From the NCBI RefSeq assembly GCF_003063295.1, contig NZ_MUXF01000001.1, positions 124,001-188,000 of the forward strand: 64,000 bases of DNA. Reading direction: 5' to 3'. The position numbers were made by a program, and so were the translations under genes. The notes beneath the pieces were generated by a model. The model searched no databases. It was not told where the DNA came from and worked only from the letters and a program-made list of their open reading frames with translations. The DNA comes from Arcobacter lacus (GTDB taxonomy: Bacteria > Campylobacterota > Campylobacteria > Campylobacterales > Arcobacteraceae). Below, piece after piece: positions 63,360 through 64,000 of the stretch; positions within the stretch are counted from its first letter, which is position 1, and each line of letters starts with the position of its first letter.

Positions 63360-63761
63360 GTGTCTATTTTTGCTTTACAATCAATAGCAGGTGGTTTTTT
63401 AGATGAAGATTTACAACATTTTAATAAAAAATTTGATGACTGGTGTATTTATTTTAATACATATGAAGATGCTATAAATATAGCAAAAACGCTCGAAGAT
63501 CCAGAAAAAATTGATGTTGTTGAAATTACACCATTAAGTTATCCAAAATATTTTTTTCCAAATCTTCAAGGTACTATTTATGTAACAAGACAAATTGAAG
63601 ATAAAATCATTTGTGTTGTAGAACCATCTATAGGTTCAAGTTTTAGAATCGCAATATGTGATTTAAAAACAAAAAATGTGAGACTAACTCAAACTCATTA
63701 TAAAAATATTCCAAGTATTGAAAATGCCTTTGCTAATTTTAAAGAGATAATTTTATCTTAA
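63360..63761 (+). CDS. Conserved-looking protein of unknown function
   Basis: The 133-residue protein starts at GTG 63360, with AAAGG eight bases upstream; a GTG at 63351 is in frame but overlaps that site. No signal peptide, membrane segment or recognised motif is present. The sequence is mixed alpha/beta (CIYFNTYEDAINIAK, then IDVVEITPLSYPKYFF). It is divergent from the thioesterase operon. I do not recognise the family. Confidence 0.65.
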   Translation: MSIFALQSIAGGFLDEDLQHFNKKFDDWCIYFNTYEDAINIAKTLEDPEKIDVVEITPLSYPKYFFPNLQGTIYVTRQIEDKIICVVEPSIGSSFRIAICDLKTKNVRLTQTHYKNIPSIENAFANFKEIILS

Positions 63762-63821
63762 TCTGCTTTTCAAACTAACTTTAATAATCAATTAAAATTT
63801 AGAAAAGAGAAAAGAAACTCT

Positions 63822-64000
63822 TTACTCTTTTTCGCAGTTAATCTCTCTAACTTTATTTAATAAATCAAAAACTATTTCTATATTATCTTCGATATCTTTT
63901 GTAACTGGAAAAATTTCTTTATTTTCAGCTTTTGAAGCATATAAGTCACAAGTTTTTTGAACAAGTTTATGAACATTTTCATGAGCAACTTTTAAATCTT
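63822..64000 (-). CDS. 3' end of a gene of unknown function (partial)
   Basis: An open frame enters from the right edge and stops at TAA (63822-63824). The visible 58 residues are helical and charged (AHENVHKLVQKTCDLYASKAE, then DNIEIVFDLLNKVREINCEKE). No family can be named. Codon use matches its neighbours, and an A/T-rich CTCTTT/AAAGAG repeat at about 63806-63835 may terminate it. Confidence 0.5.
   Translation of the reverse strand, partial: DLKVAHENVHKLVQKTCDLYASKAENKEIFPVTKDIEDNIEIVFDLLNKVREINCEKE

Overview
The window is a stretch of chromosome from a strongly AT-rich member of the Campylobacterota, most likely Arcobacter/Aliarcobacter. This rests on gene content and family style, not on a database search. 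The pointers are the NifU/NifS pair, CheV, CcoS/CcoI of the cbb3 oxidase pathway, a SprA-type metalloprotease of the Campylobacter CJM1_0395 kind, a TtcA-like protein of the epsilon type, frequent TTG starts and AAGGA-type ribosome binding sites. Coding density is very high. No rRNA, tRNA, insertion sequence, prophage or CRISPR array is visible. No gap between genes exceeds 300 bases.

Layout. 1-5.7 kb: end of an LpxH-like phosphoesterase, greA, tcdA, cheV, argH, a diguanylate cyclase and a CBS-domain protein. 5.8-13.4 kb: the iron-sulfur assembly island, with nifS-nifU on the minus strand facing sufB-C-D-S-E-sufT on the plus strand. Two copies of one palindrome lie in the shared promoter region. 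13.6-18.4 kb: a biotin carboxylase, two small-molecule transporters, an SDR-fold protein and a GlcG-like exported protein. 18.5-21.5 kb: two MarR-type regulators, each facing the genes it probably controls, around a soluble chemoreceptor. 21.5-25.7 kb: bamD-lon-rhomboid-phosphatase operon. 25.7-31.4 kb: proC with three minor pseudopilin genes, rdgB, an MFS transporter, a LapD-like sensor without an output domain, and an EF-hand-like protein.

31.5-41.4 kb: valS, a cation/proton antiporter, a UvrD-type helicase, a candidate small RNA, nnrS, an ACR3/BASS-type transporter, a Sel1-repeat protein and thiol peroxidase. 41.5-47.6 kb: a long minus-strand run (ABC ATPase, hemH, AMMECR1-like, MEMO-like, YdcF-like, znuC, znuB, CvfB-like), several of whose members handle metals or haem. 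47.7-50.8 kb: a small cytochrome c, ccoS and ccoI. 50.8-56.6 kb: a response regulator with an EAL domain, gmk, a pseudo-receiver protein, an ABC ATPase, tsf and rpsB with a leader. 56.7-64 kb: a SprA-like metalloprotease, a DUF523 protein, a TtcA-like protein, a DMT transporter, and an rmuC/M48 protease/PLD nuclease/thioesterase operon.

Most of the window is housekeeping. The parts that deserve a second look are the shared nif/suf operator, the lone LapD-like sensor, the candidate sRNA with a C-rich terminator loop, the catalytically odd SDR under a MarR palindrome, the AMMECR1/MEMO pair next to ferrochelatase, thiol peroxidase with a Cys-rich tail, and the pseudo-receiver protein beside gmk.
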